Part shown: piece after piece, positions 1-7,342 of the stretch | How the letters are laid out: each line of letters opens with the position of its first letter | Position numbering within the stretch: the stretch's first letter is position 1 | Source of the DNA: Bryobacteraceae bacterium | GTDB lineage: Bacteria; Acidobacteriota; Terriglobia; Bryobacterales; Bryobacteraceae | Assembly: GCA_019752335.1 (NCBI GenBank) | Contig: JAIEMJ010000040.1 | Coordinates: forward strand, 62,001-126,000 | Length of the DNA stretch: 64,000 nucleotides | Direction: 5' to 3' | The notes under the pieces: generated by a model | Seen by the model: the letters and a program-made list of their open reading frames with translations, nothing else | Database searches by the model: none | What the model was told of the DNA's origin: nothing | Translations under genes and position numbers: made by a program

Positions 1-441
1 TTGCCAGTTGACGTTGCCTGGTGCGGCCGTCAGCCCCATCTCATAGCCGAAGCCGGGCGGCGCATATTCGATGGTCACGAGTTTTTCGACGCGGTGAGGC
101 GCGGTATAGGCAAGCGCCAGGGCGGTGCCGCCGCCATGGTCGTAACCCACAATGCTTGCCGCCGGCACCGACAGCGCGTCCATGATCGCCGCCACATCGC
201 CGGCCAGCGTTGCCTTGTCATAAGGACCGTGCGGAATGTCCGATCCGCCGCAGCCGCGCTGATCGATGGCGATGGCGCGGTAGCCTGCTTCGGCCAGGCG
301 AAGCATCGTTTGGCGCCACATCCACCAATGCTGCGGAAAGCCATGGAGCAGAACAACGGCGGGGCCGTTGCCAAGCGACACCGCATGGAGGCCGACCGCA
401 CCGTTTACCGCGCGGTGATGATGAAAATCGTTGGTGTGCAT
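1..441 (-). CDS. alpha/beta hydrolase, epoxide-hydrolase-like (3' end outside window)
   Basis: The minus strand is open from an ATG at 441 to the window edge, giving 147 residues. The protein has the oxyanion motif HGFPQ near residue 34, then DQRGCGGSD, then the nucleophile elbow GYDHGG near residue 103. An Asp at the elbow (G-x-D-x-G) is typical of epoxide hydrolases and haloalkane dehalogenases, rather than the Ser of esterases. The acid and His of the triad lie outside the window. It is the last visible gene of a minus-strand series of small-molecule enzymes. The substrate cannot be told from sequence. Confidence 0.8.
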   Translation of the reverse strand, partial: MHTNDFHHHRAVNGAVGLHAVSLGNGPAVVLLHGFPQHWWMWRQTMLRLAEAGYRAIAIDQRGCGGSDIPHGPYDKATLAGDVAAIMDALSVPAASIVGYDHGGGTALALAYTAPHRVEKLVTIEYAPPGFGYEMGLTAAPGNVNWQ

Positions 442-493
442 GACGGACTACCTTTCGACTGGGGGATGTGAGGCCGTACGGCTCCAAACGGCC

Positions 494-864
494 TTAGAGT
501 TCACCCGCGCGGTAGAGCACTTCATACATGCCCGGGGACGCCTTCTCGATGAACGGCCGGATGATCTCGAGGTGATCGGCGAACAACTGGCTGTCCCGCC
601 ACGCGTTATAGTTCTCCATACCGTCGAACAGCGCGACATGACTAACTGGCCGCTGCCATCGACGGCGCGGCCCAGACGATTGCCGATCCAGCCCACTACC
701 AGGCCTTGGAGGCGCACATATTCGGCGGTTTGCGCCGCAATGAAATCATCGGCCATGCCGGGCTTGGGGGTAAACAGATTGACCAGAAGAACGTGTCCCG
801 TAACGTGCATGGCACTGGCGCTTCTGTTCTCCGTGCGGTCGTCCATGATGGCGTCGTCTACCAT
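494..864 (-). pseudogene. antibiotic-biosynthesis-monooxygenase-like protein, frameshifted
   Basis: A good start exists at 864 (AAGGAG seven bases upstream). The first frame gives MVDDAIMDD, then MHVTGHVLLVNLF and AEYVRLQGLVVGWIGNRL, up to the GQLV residues. At about 637-645 the coding frame jumps by one missing base. The second frame continues with HVALFDGMENYNAWRDSQ and a C-terminus ending YRAGEL before TAA at 494-496. Joined, the two parts resemble small dimeric alpha/beta-barrel proteins of the ABM type. Either the gene is broken or the assembly lost one base. The family assignment is tentative. Confidence 0.6.
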
Positions 865-956
865 GTTGAGCTCCTTGACGTAGTGGATGGGACCGGCTTG
901 CGAGGGGTAAGCCTTCGCATGGCGAAGTACCGCATTGAATTCGGGGGCACTTACCG

Positions 957-1622
957 TCATAGCGCGGATTGCGTTCCCATTGATGACGAGGCAGGGAGAG
1001 AGGCTGACAGCAAGGCGACCATGGCTGGATCGATGTCCCCGAAATACTCTCGGTAGGCCGCAATTTTGCCGTCTTGAACGTCGAATGACGCAGCGATGCG
1101 ATTTTTATAGGGCATGCCGCCGATGCTGCCATGATCGTCGAATTCGATGACTACGCTGTTGCCGCCTTCGGTAATGCGCAGCGGCTGCTCATAAACCAGT
1201 CGTGGCTCGGCAGTAGCGATCGTGCCGTAAATCCGGGCCGCGCCGTCCTTGCCCACGGTTTCGCCGCGAAACGGACCGAGCGGCATAGTGATGCGCACAT
1301 CGTCAGAGAGACTGTCGAGCCAGGGCGCGAAGTCCCCGCCGCCATGGCCGGCGCCGCTGGCGTGCCATGCCGCAAGGACGATCTCCCGGGGTGACGGTGG
1401 ACGCAGCAGGCCGTCCAGCTTCCGCGCAATGTACTGCGCAACGGGCGAGACGAGCAGGACGGTGGGCAGGACGATGACATAAGTGGACAAGAACCGGCTT
1501 GCCCAGACGTTCGCGAAGTCCGGGCCAAAACCCTTGGCCTGCCACGTGAATATTGCCGACATGATCACGCCCATCAAAAAGGTCATAGTGAGGATCATGA
1601 ACAGCGCTTGGCGGGTAAGCAT
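957..1622 (-). CDS. DUF2798 membrane domain fused to NTF2/SnoaL-like domain
   Basis: This is a 221-residue protein with two parts. Residues 1-70 contain two hydrophobic helices and look like DUF2798 (LTMTFLMGVIMSAIF, then LSTYVIVLPTVLLVSPVAQ). Residues 80-210 look like an NTF2/SnoaL cone fold (AAWHASGAGHGGGDFAPWLDSL, MPLGPFRGE, and a C-terminal KIAAYREYFGD motif). The start ATG shares its A with the upstream isochorismatase-family stop (TGATG), so the two genes are translationally coupled. The function is unknown. A membrane-tethered small-molecule-binding or cyclase-like domain is an inference. Confidence 0.75.
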   Translation of the reverse strand: MLTRQALFMILTMTFLMGVIMSAIFTWQAKGFGPDFANVWASRFLSTYVIVLPTVLLVSPVAQYIARKLDGLLRPPSPREIVLAAWHASGAGHGGGDFAPWLDSLSDDVRITMPLGPFRGETVGKDGAARIYGTIATAEPRLVYEQPLRITEGGNSVVIEFDDHGSIGGMPYKNRIAASFDVQDGKIAAYREYFGDIDPAMVALLSASLPASSSMGTQSAL

Positions 1623-2209
1623 CAGATCCGGTTACCCCAATAGCTGAAGTCCTGATAGAGCTTGCCGACTGCGGGACCTTCCGCGGTCTGCCAGTCCTTC
1701 ATGATTTCCGACGCGATGGAGGCCCAACTCACCATCACGGCCCCGGCCTGCGTCATGCGCAGCATCGCGGCCTGCTCGTTCAGCGCCGTGTCGGACCCAG
1801 ATACATCGACCACGACATAGGGTTCATAGCCACCGCCGATCAGGTCGAGCGTCAGTTGCAGCGTGCAGATGTCGAGCGATATGCCGCCCAGCACGACCTT
1901 GCGGCGGCCCATGCCCGCCAGCGCCTTCTGGAATTCAGGCTCATCCCACGCGCTGGGCGTATGCCGCTCCACCCGCACCGCGTGCCCCGCATGGGCCACG
2001 ACACCGGGAAAGAAACTGCCGCGAAAGCCGCCTTCCTCGCCCAACATAATCGTGGGTATCCGGAACAACTCGGAAAGTCGCGCAAATGCTTCGGCATTGC
2101 GGCGCAGGAGATCGTGGTCGATCGTCTTGATGCCGGGGAAGAACCCGTCCAGGAAATCGACCAGTATGAATACGGAATTGTCACGGGTAAGTTTGTCAGA
2201 GTAGTTCAT
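1622..2209 (-). CDS. isochorismatase-family cysteine hydrolase (YcaC-like)
   Basis: The 195-residue protein has the family's first active-site Asp in LVDFLDGFF (near residue 18) and the nucleophile region VLGGISLDICTLQLTLDL, where Cys is in the ICT motif. This matches YcaC-like hydrolases of the cysteine hydrolase superfamily, which cleave amides or isochorismate-like ethers. A GGAG site lies eight bases before the ATG at 2209. It is the first gene of a coupled pair with the DUF2798/NTF2 gene. The substrate is not known. Confidence 0.85.
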   Translation of the reverse strand: MNYSDKLTRDNSVFILVDFLDGFFPGIKTIDHDLLRRNAEAFARLSELFRIPTIMLGEEGGFRGSFFPGVVAHAGHAVRVERHTPSAWDEPEFQKALAGMGRRKVVLGGISLDICTLQLTLDLIGGGYEPYVVVDVSGSDTALNEQAAMLRMTQAGAVMVSWASIASEIMKDWQTAEGPAVGKLYQDFSYWGNRI

Positions 2210-2332
2210 GGCGTGGCTCCTTGTTCGCGGCGAACGGCAACCGCAGTAGTTGGGACTACCTAATCGCTATCGTAAAGACCTCTGAGCGAGGGCGAATCTG
2301 CAAAAGGAGAGCCAAAGAACTACTCCTTTTGG

Positions 2333-2440
2333 CTAGTCGTCAATGCGAAGGATCCCGCGATCCACGGCCACAACCATGCCGTGCGTCCGGTATTGAACGA
2401 TCAACGTGGAGGAACGTTACGCTGAACCCGGGGCGTCTTG
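2333..2440 (-). pseudogene. remnant of a LuxR-type response regulator C-terminus
   Basis: The minus strand reads VQYRTHGMVVAVDRGILRIDD then TAG at 2333-2335. This corresponds to the end of the intact response regulator at 6649-7293 (VQDRTHAVVVALDRGILRIEE). Base similarity continues on both sides, roughly 2303-2427 against 6621-6747, including the bases after the stop codon. An in-frame stop (TAA) appears just upstream of the matching segment, so only a decayed tail is left. The rest of 2210-2521, about 310 bases between genes, shows nothing else recognisable. Confidence 0.75.
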
Positions 2441-2521
2441 AAGAGTTAGGCGCCGGCCAGCCCGGTCCAGGCATCTGTCGTTGGCTTGGCCAAGACCGCG
2501 ACACACGAGAGGAAACTCCGC

Positions 2522-3913
2522 CTAGAGGCGGTAGGTAATCCCGAGGTTGAGAAAGTGCACCGCCTTGCCCGGCGGGGTTTCTCTGAGAAACTGTCCGGGC
2601 AGAAAGACTGAGTAGCCGAGGCTTACTCGCACATGCCTGTCGCGATTCCAGATGATTTCGGTTGATCCTTGCTGGCCAATAAATCTGGCCTGGCTCCCCA
2701 AGCCGTTGCGCAGCAACTGCCCGCCCACACCGTAGACGGCATCCCGCGTGCTGGTCCGGAAGAACCAGACCCAGCCGGACTCCACCCTCCATTTGGCGTG
2801 CGGCCGGAATTCGAGCAGCGGATGCAGATCACTGAAGTTGAAGGGCCCGTTCAACAGTACCTTGCCCCAATAGCCACCCTTCGGATAGGGGACGAGGAAG
2901 TTGGACAGGTTCTCGCCGCCCCGGTCACCGGAAGAGAGGTTCGCGCGGAGGGCCAGGTGCGGCTTTCCAGCGAGATCGAATTCGTAGCCGGTCTCGGTGG
3001 CGACGCCCCAGGCGCGGATCGGCGTAGAGTCACGAAAGGTTCCTGTTTGCCAAGCGCCTTCGTAGTCGTAGATCCAGCCGCCCCGGCGCTCCGCCCAGCG
3101 AGCCCCGATGGATTGGCGCTGGTCGCGGCCGGCTCCGCGCTGCCACCGGCGGAGTTTTTGATCCGTGTAAAGCCAGAAGATGTCGAGGCGCCGGGCGACG
3201 GTGGCGTAGAGACCGGCGAGGATCTGCCGGTGTTCGGGGGAGTCATCGAACCAGCCCCGGTTCGTTTGGACGGGTCGCGCGGCGAAGGTATCCACGCGAA
3301 GGTTCTTTCGACGAAAGGTGAGCGTGGCAGCATCGAAGCTTTGACGGACGTTGGGACCCTCACGATTGTTGATGAGGAGCCCTTGTCCATAGGTGAGTTC
3401 CTGCCGGCCGGTCCGGAGGACGAGAGATCGCGACTTTGTCTCGAGCAGCTTCAAATCCACAAATGCTTCATGGATGTCGCCCTTGTCTTGGTCAACGGGC
3501 CGTGGGCGTCCACTTCGGCCGTTTACGAAGTTGAACTTCAGGGTGGTGAAGAACCGGACACGGCGGTTGAGGTGCAGGTCCGCATAGGGCATGAAACGAT
3601 GGAGGAAGTAGTTCTGGTTGGGTTTCTCCGGATCGCTCCCCCAGTCCTCGTTGCGAAACCACTCGGTCTCCACTCGATACTCGGCACCGAAGGTGGCATA
3701 GGCGGACCCGGTTTTATTTAGCGAGACAAACTTGAAACCGTCCAAGGGATCCGTGCGCTTAGCCGGATCGCGGAGAAAGCTGTAGTCTTCGGTCCAGCGC
3801 ACGACGCCGGGCGTGGGACGCGCCGCCGTGGACTGGGCGGGGAGCTGACATACTCTGCTCACCAGAAGGACCATGGAGGCCACGATTGCTGACTTGGTCA
3901 GGAGGAAGACCAC
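2522..3913 (-). CDS. alginate-export-family outer membrane beta-barrel
   Basis: The 463-residue protein has an N-terminal signal-like segment (IVASMVLLVSRVCQLPAQS), then about 430 residues of alternating strands typical of AlgE-like porins: EYRVETEWFRNEDW, RFFTTLKFNF, LVLRTGRQELTYGQG with a following NNREGPNVRQSFD. It ends in a hydrophobic strand closing on YRL, as outer membrane barrels do. The start is given as GTG 3913, with GGGGAG three bases before it; an ATG at 3874 would give a shorter signal peptide. It follows the SnoaL-like gene by eight bases and is probably co-transcribed with it. The exported compound is unknown. Confidence 0.8.
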   Translation of the reverse strand: MVFLLTKSAIVASMVLLVSRVCQLPAQSTAARPTPGVVRWTEDYSFLRDPAKRTDPLDGFKFVSLNKTGSAYATFGAEYRVETEWFRNEDWGSDPEKPNQNYFLHRFMPYADLHLNRRVRFFTTLKFNFVNGRSGRPRPVDQDKGDIHEAFVDLKLLETKSRSLVLRTGRQELTYGQGLLINNREGPNVRQSFDAATLTFRRKNLRVDTFAARPVQTNRGWFDDSPEHRQILAGLYATVARRLDIFWLYTDQKLRRWQRGAGRDQRQSIGARWAERRGGWIYDYEGAWQTGTFRDSTPIRAWGVATETGYEFDLAGKPHLALRANLSSGDRGGENLSNFLVPYPKGGYWGKVLLNGPFNFSDLHPLLEFRPHAKWRVESGWVWFFRTSTRDAVYGVGGQLLRNGLGSQARFIGQQGSTEIIWNRDRHVRVSLGYSVFLPGQFLRETPPGKAVHFLNLGITYRL

Positions 3914-3921
3914 ATGCTCCC

Positions 3922-4380
3922 CTACTTGAGGATGCGCGAGGCGATGTGCTCACGAAAGATCATTTCGTAGCTGAGCGGATTCAAAGCTCCCACATAGTTC
4001 TCCACCAGCTTGCCATGGCGGAAACGCAGCAAATGAATCTCCGCCATCTCGATGCGTTGACCAGTGGGGCGCACTCCGTAGAGCTCGCCCGAGTGGACGG
4101 CACTGGCCAGGAAGCGAACGAGAACCCGGCCGTCCATCGTCTCGACGATGTCTTCGATTTTCATGACCCCTTCTGAAAAGGCAAGGCCCAGCGTTGAACC
4201 CAGAACTTGTCCATACTCGGCCTTGCCGATGATGGGCGCGTCGGGTTTTAGCCCCGTGCTGACCCAAACATGGTCGTCGACAATTTCGCCGAAGGCAGTT
4301 GGGTCGGCGCCGCCCAGTACACCTTCAACAAAGCGTCGGGCTAGGCGGATATTCTCAGATTCATTGGAGTTGATTTGCAT
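3922..4380 (-). CDS. SnoaL-like / NTF2-fold protein
   Basis: The 152-residue protein starts at ATG 4380, preceded by AAAGGA at good spacing; a longer in-frame start at 4407 has no such site. Typical SnoaL-like features are an N-terminal helix with ARRFVEGVLGGAD, a central strand EDIVETMDGRVLVRF, and a C-terminal strand set with GQRIEMAEIHLLRF and GKLVENYV. These proteins act as cyclases or hydrolases, or simply bind small molecules. The adjacent outer membrane barrel and cupin suggest catabolism of an imported compound, but this is inference. Confidence 0.8.
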   Translation of the reverse strand: MQINSNESENIRLARRFVEGVLGGADPTAFGEIVDDHVWVSTGLKPDAPIIGKAEYGQVLGSTLGLAFSEGVMKIEDIVETMDGRVLVRFLASAVHSGELYGVRPTGQRIEMAEIHLLRFRHGKLVENYVGALNPLSYEMIFREHIASRILK

Positions 4381-4466
4381 GTATGGTTCCTTTCGAATGG
4401 GGCCCACGCCCCGGTTTGTCCTTTTGCTTGGTTAGTTAGTGCCGCACCCGAACAATCTAGATGCGG

Positions 4467-4569
4467 TTAGTGCGGCAGGGTTCCTGCTATCGCACCCCCG
4501 CCGTCGACATCCAGGGTGACCCCCGTGATGAACCCATTCGTCATCAACATGAGCGCTGCTTCGGCGTCA
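4467..4569 (-). pseudogene. remnant of a short-chain dehydrogenase C-terminus
   Basis: Immediately after the cupin stop codon (4567-4569) the minus strand stays open in another frame. It reads DAEAALMLMTNGFITGV and TLDVDGGGAIAGTLPH before TAA at 4467-4469. The pattern AALMLMTNGFITGVTLDVDGG is the hallmark C-terminus of classical SDR oxidoreductases. Nothing of the Rossmann N-terminus or the catalytic YxxxK remains, so this is the scar of a deletion joining the cupin gene to the end of an SDR gene. Confidence 0.75.
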
Positions 4570-4959
4570 TGATGCCACCCCTTCAGCCAAATGAAAATCG
4601 GGATTCTGGGGATCGACAAACGCGGTCTGCACGGTCAGGATCTTGCAACCCGTCTTGGACTCATGCGGACCGTGAACGGCACCTACCGGGTGCGTAAGGA
4701 ATCCGCCCGGCCCGTGCGTTACCCCATCGTTGATAAAGTCACCCTCCAACACGTAGTGCGCTTCGGCGCCTTCGTTGTGGTAGTGGGCGGGGATCCTTGC
4801 TCCCGGGTGAATGTGAATCACCGTAGTGACCAAGCCACGGCGGGAGTCGAAGTTTAAAAGCTGTGCAGTAACGCCGCCAGGGGTAGCGCCGGGGATGGCA
4901 AAGTCGATTTCTGGAATCTGGTTGGTGTCAGTGGCGAATGAAGTTCCTTGGTGGTGCAT
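4567..4959 (-). CDS. cupin-domain protein
   Basis: The protein has 130 residues from ATG 4959, with AGGAGA upstream; the longer open frame upstream is not needed. The cupin metal motif is visible as HIHPGARIPAHYHNEGAEAHYVLEG near residues 48-72, followed by the second motif HPVGAVHGPHES. Small single-domain cupins of this kind bind one metal and act as dioxygenases, isomerases or sensors. It sits between the SnoaL-like gene and a chimeric oxidoreductase ORF, and its 3' end abuts the SDR remnant. Confidence 0.85.
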   Translation of the reverse strand: MHHQGTSFATDTNQIPEIDFAIPGATPGGVTAQLLNFDSRRGLVTTVIHIHPGARIPAHYHNEGAEAHYVLEGDFINDGVTHGPGGFLTHPVGAVHGPHESKTGCKILTVQTAFVDPQNPDFHLAEGVAS

Positions 4960-4996
4960 ATTGATTCGTCTCCTGTTTTGTTTCGGTTTCTGGCTT

Positions 4997-5596
4997 TTAG
5001 CCCAAATTGGCCCAGATCGTCTTGTACTGGGTGTAATTCTCCAAGGCCTCGGCACCCTGTTCACGGCCGTAGCCGGACATCTTAAACCCTCCAAAGGGCG
5101 CGTTGGGGTGGTATTTGTGCCAGGTGTTCAGCCACACGGTGCCGGCCTTGATCTTGTCCGCGAGGCGGAGGGCGCGTCGCATATCGCCCGTTTGAATTCC
5201 CGATGCCAGGCCGTAGCTGGTGTCGTTGGCGATGCGGATGGCTTCCTCCTCGCCTTCGAAGGGGATGATGGGCAGCACAGGCCCGAAGATCTCTTCGCGG
5301 GAAATCTTGAGGTCGTTTATCGCGTTGGCAAACAAGGTCGGCTCGATGAAGAGGCCCTTGCCATTGATCTTCCGAGTGCCTCCACCAGCTGCGGTGAGTG
5401 AGTCTTCAATACTGGCAAACGGAACCGCCAGCACGATGACGTCGCCAAAGGTTGCGGCCTCAGAGACGGCCAACATCCCTTTTGCGGGATCTTCCTTACC
5501 CGCACGTACGCCGAATCGTACTTCATGCCCGTTCGCAGTCCAGTATCTGGCCAAGCCGGTGGCTACCTTACCTGCACCGATGATTCCGATTTTCAT
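4997..5596 (-). CDS. chimeric ORF: F420/NADP-oxidoreductase N-terminus joined to aldehyde dehydrogenase C-terminus
   Basis: The 199-residue ORF has a clear AAAGGAG site before ATG 5596. Residues 1 to about 70 match F420-dependent NADP reductase-like Rossmann domains (MKIGIIGAGKVATGLARYW, then VIVLAVPFASIED). From about residue 72 the sequence becomes the last quarter of an aldehyde dehydrogenase: GKGLFIEPTLF, EEIFGPVLPIIPF, ANDTSYGLASG, AGTVWLN, APFGGFKMSGYGREQG. The ALDH catalytic Cys and general-base Glu precede this part in the family and are absent, as is the ALDH nucleotide site. The reading frame is preserved across the junction. The product cannot be a normal ALDH, and whether it folds is unknown. 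Confidence 0.8.
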   Translation of the reverse strand: MKIGIIGAGKVATGLARYWTANGHEVRFGVRAGKEDPAKGMLAVSEAATFGDVIVLAVPFASIEDSLTAAGGGTRKINGKGLFIEPTLFANAINDLKISREEIFGPVLPIIPFEGEEEAIRIANDTSYGLASGIQTGDMRRALRLADKIKAGTVWLNTWHKYHPNAPFGGFKMSGYGREQGAEALENYTQYKTIWANLG

Positions 5597-5611
5597 TGTG
5601 TGAAACTCCTT

Positions 5612-6577
5612 TCAGTGCTTGTCGCTTGGTTGGTTGAGGTCGAGTTGAACGATTTTTGCCGTCGCAACCCCGCTTGGCGGCGGAAGCGACATTCCGCCGT
5701 TCGTGACAACGTAGAGTTTGTTGCGGTCCCCCGACAAGCGACCGAAGGCGAGCGCTGTGCAGCCCGTAACGCCAGAGCTTGCGTCAGCGATGACGGTACT
5801 GGTGCCGTCCGGAGCTACTTTCACGACGCTGTTATACACATGGGTAGTGCCGTAGAGATTGCCGGCTTCATCGAGCGCAAAGTCGTCCAGGTTATTTGCA
5901 GACGACACCAGCGTGATCGCCCCGGGCTTGCCATCGCGTCTGATGGCGATCTTAAATAGCTGTTGACGCGCTGTGTTCGAGGCGTACAGGAAGCCGCCGA
6001 AGGCCTTCAGACCATTTACTCCCGGCGTTGGATTGTTGGCATCGGCGCGCTTGAGTCGATCATCCTCGAGCCATACGGTGGTCTTCCCAGTGGTACCGTC
6101 CGCCAGGTAGATGGCGCCGCGGTAAGAGTCGGCAACGAAGAACTGGTCCCCTTTCCAGGCGGCTACGCCATTAGGAAACATGCCGCTGTCGATCAGGCCA
6201 AGCAACGAGGCTTTACCCCTTCGATCAACCGAGAACAACGCCGCCTTCTCTTCCTTCGTCCATCCTGAAACCAGGAAGCCGCCGTCGCGGCGTTGGGCAA
6301 TACCGGCCACCTTGCCCTCCACATGCGCCCAGGCTTGCGGAGCGCTTCCCGATGCCATCCGGTAGATCCTGCCGTCCAGATGGCTGTTGATGTAGGCGGC
6401 GCCATCGGCGGCAATCGCGATGTTCTCAAGAAAGGTGTTCGTTGGGAATTCCGCCAGCGTGTGGCTGCTCACCAATTGCACGGGCGTATTCGCATACACC
6501 GGCGGTAGTTGCTGCGCGCGAGCAGCCAACACCAACAGCAATACGGGCCAATGATCGCGGCGTCGAAGAAAGTCCAT
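5612..6577 (-). CDS. exported SMP-30/gluconolactonase-like beta-propeller
   Basis: The 321-residue protein starts at ATG 6577 (MDFLRRRDHWP then a hydrophobic stretch ending ARAQ), which fits a signal peptide; the longer ORF start at 6631 would bury it. Repeating blades are visible (LENIAIAADGAAYINSHLDG, GVAAWKGDQFFVADSYRGAIY, VNGLKAFGGFLYASN, DDFALDEAGNLYGTTH). This fits a six-bladed SMP-30/LRE-like propeller, often a periplasmic lactonase or sugar-binding protein. It lies 71 bases downstream of the response regulator and may be part of its transcription unit. Confidence 0.75.
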   Translation of the reverse strand: MDFLRRRDHWPVLLLVLAARAQQLPPVYANTPVQLVSSHTLAEFPTNTFLENIAIAADGAAYINSHLDGRIYRMASGSAPQAWAHVEGKVAGIAQRRDGGFLVSGWTKEEKAALFSVDRRGKASLLGLIDSGMFPNGVAAWKGDQFFVADSYRGAIYLADGTTGKTTVWLEDDRLKRADANNPTPGVNGLKAFGGFLYASNTARQQLFKIAIRRDGKPGAITLVSSANNLDDFALDEAGNLYGTTHVYNSVVKVAPDGTSTVIADASSGVTGCTALAFGRLSGDRNKLYVVTNGGMSLPPPSGVATAKIVQLDLNQPSDKH

Positions 6578-6648
6578 AAGGCAAGCGTAACGAATGCCGC
6601 GGTGAAAGTGAATCTGGAAAAAGAGAGTCATAGGACTACGCCTGTTGG

Positions 6649-7293
6649 CTATTCCTCGATGCGAAGGATTCCCCGGTCCAAGGCCACGACCACGGCGTGG
6701 GTCCGGTCCTGAACGTTTAACTTGGAAAGAACATTCGCGATGTGAACCTTGACGGTGCCTTCGGAGAGGGCCAGGGCGTAAGCGATCTCTTTATTGCGCA
6801 GACCCCGGCTTACCAATTTAAGGACTTCCAACTCCCGATCCGTAAGGGTGACCCGCGGCAGATGGTCCGCGACCTGGGCGGCCACGGCGGGCGGTATCGA
6901 GCGGTGACCCCGATATACGGTCCGGATGGCTTCAGTGATTTGGGTGCGGAGCATGTCCTTCAAGAGGTAACCGGCGGCCCCGGCCTCTAGTGCCTGGTGG
7001 ATCACTTCGTCGCCGCTATACGTGGTCAAAGCGATGATGCGAGCCTTGGGCGAAAGTTGACGAATCTGCCGGATTGCGTCGACGCCGTCCTCCGTGCCTA
7101 GCCGTAAGTCCATGAGAACTACGTCGGGCCGAATTTCGACAAATAGATCGAGCGCTTGGGAGACGGAGGAGGCCAAGCCTAGGGTCCGCATGTCGGGCTC
7201 GGAGTCGATCACGGCCCGCAGGCCTTCGAGGAGCATCGGGTGATCGTCTACACAGAGGACGCTAATGATGTTTGGACTTCCCAACTCTGTCAT
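6649..7293 (-). CDS. NarL/LuxR-family response regulator
   Basis: The 214-residue protein has a receiver domain with the acidic pair in CVDDHPM (residues 16-17), the phosphoacceptor Asp62 in VVLMDLRLG, Thr in ALTTYSG and Lys in YLLKD. A LuxR-type helix-turn-helix follows (LTDRELEVLKLVSRGLRNKEIA, then SEGTVKVHIANVLSKL). It is 49 bases downstream of a HisKA_3-type kinase on the same strand, so they form a cognate pair. Its 3' end and following bases are partly duplicated at 2303-2427. Confidence 0.95.
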   Translation of the reverse strand: MTELGSPNIISVLCVDDHPMLLEGLRAVIDSEPDMRTLGLASSVSQALDLFVEIRPDVVLMDLRLGTEDGVDAIRQIRQLSPKARIIALTTYSGDEVIHQALEAGAAGYLLKDMLRTQITEAIRTVYRGHRSIPPAVAAQVADHLPRVTLTDRELEVLKLVSRGLRNKEIAYALALSEGTVKVHIANVLSKLNVQDRTHAVVVALDRGILRIEE

Positions 7294-7342
7294 TTTAATG
7301 TTTCCGCTGGTCTTCCGAATATGTCAATCGGCTGACTTTCGC

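Noticed and set aside
2669-3721. 350-codon open frame on the plus strand
   Set aside because: It is antisense to the outer membrane barrel gene and shows no recognisable motif.
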